Below are positions 5,957-6,601 of a stretch of DNA of 6,601 bases, piece by piece. A model generated the notes under the pieces. It searched no databases. It saw only the letters and a program-made list of their open reading frames with translations, and had not been told where the DNA came from. A program made the position numbers and the translations under genes. This DNA is from Acetobacteraceae bacterium (GTDB lineage: Bacteria > Pseudomonadota > Alphaproteobacteria > Acetobacterales > Acetobacteraceae): contig CANJOG010000117.1 of assembly GCA_947475475.1 (NCBI GenBank), forward strand, positions 1 to 6,601. The letters are read 5' to 3'. Position 1 is the stretch's first letter. The number at the start of each line of letters is the position of its first letter.

Positions 5957-6198
5957 GCCGTTTCGGACCGTCCTACCCCGTCCCCACCAATCGCTGCCCG
6001 CCGCGCGTTCCACGACTGAGGCGCTATGGCCTGACGTGACCGCTCAAATCCGGCTTGCGTTAGGGGGCGGCTTCTTCCCTCGGCCGCCTCATTCGATGCC
6101 ACGCAGCGACATCGGATTTCATCGGCGTCACCGCGCGCCCATGCCTGAAATCCCTTGCGTCGACACGAACCGCCGGGAGCGCGGAACTTCACTTGCGT

Positions 6199-6217
6199 TG
6201 AGCGACATAGTCGCTCA
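6199..6217. promoter_or_regulatory. 19-bp hyphenated palindrome, operator-like
   Basis: TGAGCGAC-ATA-GTCGCTCA is a perfect 8-bp inverted repeat with a 3-base spacer. A second small symmetric element, TCAC-TG-GTGA (6215-6224), overlaps its right end. It lies about 45 bases before the expected start of the exported-protein frame, where a dimeric regulator would bind. The palindrome is directly visible; its function as an operator is inferred and no regulator gene is in the window. Confidence 0.4.
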
Positions 6218-6250
6218 CTGGTGACATTCCATTCTCTAAACGTTTCCACT

Positions 6251-6255
6251 AAGGA
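6251..6255 (+). promoter_or_regulatory. Shine-Dalgarno-like AAGGA before the exported-protein frame
   Basis: AAGGA sits 7 bases before the AAG codon at 6263 and 4 before the TTC at 6260, just where a start codon should be. No ATG, GTG or TTG lies in frame at that spacing. Confidence 0.5.
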
Positions 6256-6259
6256 TTAA

Positions 6260-6601
6260 TTCAAGTCGTTCAAGCCGATTTTGGCCGCTATTGCGGTCGT
6301 GTGCACGGGCGTGGTGGCGATAGCGCCCGGCGCGCAGGCGATGGAAATTGCCTACGACCTGCACAATGTCAGCGCCACCTTCAACGTTGCCCCCGGCGTG
6401 GGAGGGTTCCCTCAGGGATTTGCGAGCGTTCTGACGTTCAGCGGGTCCTTCGTCTTCGATACCGGCGTGAACAACATCACATCTGTCACGAACTTTGACA
6501 TATTTCGGGACGGCGACAGCCTAAATGCCTCTGGCTTCAACACGCCAGGGTACGGCCCGAACATCGCCAATGCATTCACGGCCAATACCTGGACCGTGAG
6601 C
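6260..6601 (+). CDS. Unrecognised exported protein, 3' end outside the window, start codon not evident
   Basis: I do not recognise the family. The frame is open from the TAA at 6257-6259 to the window edge. It encodes a classic signal peptide: a basic start (KSFKP), a hydrophobic core (ILAAIAVVCTGVVAIA) and a signal peptidase I site after PGAQA, so the mature chain begins at MEIAYDLHNV (ATG at 6341). The 87 visible mature residues are rich in Asn, Thr, Ser, Gly and Phe with alternating hydrophobics (LTFSGSFVFDTGVNNITSV), suggesting a beta-rich secreted domain. The style resembles ectodomains of PEP-CTERM-type exported proteins, but any C-terminal anchor is out of view. The first codon after the stop is TTC, not a start. 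Later in-frame options are TTG 6281 (loses the basic region), GTG 6299 and ATG 6341 (loses the whole signal peptide). It may be a gene with a lost or mutated start, a sequencing error, or a rare start. G+C looks lower than in the leu genes. Confidence 0.6.

Larger units (their letters stand above)
5905..6259 (+). other. Intergenic region without a credible gene
   Basis: No convincing protein gene is seen on either strand in these 355 bases. The open frames present lack SD sites, are rich in Arg/Pro/His as expected from random GC-rich DNA, and have no recognisable motif. The region holds a 13-base repeat of the tRNA 3' end (5944-5956), a possible stem GGCGGC/GCCGCC (6066-6071 with 6083-6088), and an inverted repeat GGATTTCA/TGAAATCC (6114-6121 with 6146-6153). 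It also holds three copies of CTTGCGT (6054, 6154, 6192), a 19-bp palindrome (6199-6217), and an SD just before the last frame. Confidence 0.6.

Noticed and set aside
5735..6013. Minus-strand frame across the tRNA reading LARPERLELPTPRFVVW and onward
   Set aside because: This is the well-known artefact of translating the antisense of a tRNA gene; a complete cloverleaf lies on the + strand.
5916..6224. Plus-strand frame of 102 codons starting at a TTG after the tRNA
   Set aside because: Starts in the T-rich tract without an SD, has an Arg/Pro/His-rich composition and overlaps the palindrome; no motif supports it.
5860..6249. Minus-strand frame of 129 codons ending RARKDSNFQPPDS
   Set aside because: Its end is again antisense tRNA, the rest is low-information Arg/Ala/Gly sequence, and there is no SD or family motif.

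Overview
The window is a stretch of an alphaproteobacterial chromosome, high in G+C. It carries the end of the signal recognition particle gene, the conserved ribosome/tRNA-modification cluster and a leucine biosynthesis cluster, all on the + strand. The gene order ffh-rpsP-rimM-trmD-rplS followed by leuC-leuD-leuB, and the protein sequences, fit Alphaproteobacteria. A Rhodospirillales/Acetobacteraceae-type organism is my best guess, but the sequence alone does not settle the family.

Bases 1-2499 are the translation block: the C-terminal M domain of Ffh (5' end outside the window), ribosomal protein bS16, the 30S maturation factor RimM, the tRNA m1G37 methyltransferase TrmD and ribosomal protein bL19. 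rimM and trmD overlap by four bases (ATGA), and gaps elsewhere are short, so rpsP to rplS is very probably one operon. A perfect 13-bp stem-loop without a U-tract lies just after rplS and separates this block from the next.

Bases 2575-5730 are leuC, leuD and leuB, covering the isomerisation and oxidative decarboxylation steps of leucine synthesis. leuC and leuD share one base (TGATG) and leuB follows after ten bases. All active-site residues I could check are present in the three enzymes. The one notable residue change is in TrmD, where the expected catalytic Asp is Glu.

Bases 5731-5904 hold a GC-rich stem-loop, a plausible promoter and a complete tRNA-Arg(ACG) gene with encoded CCA. After the tRNA comes about 355 bases with no credible gene. 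This stretch contains a 13-base exact copy of the tRNA 3' end, a few stem-loops, and a 19-bp hyphenated palindrome placed like an operator. The window closes with the 5' part of an unrecognised exported protein. Its signal peptide is complete and has a Shine-Dalgarno sequence in front, but there is no normal start codon where one is expected.

Most of the window is ordinary core genome. The only part that looks accessory is downstream of the tRNA. I found no CRISPR array, transposase or defence gene, and I do not see an undescribed system that I can support.
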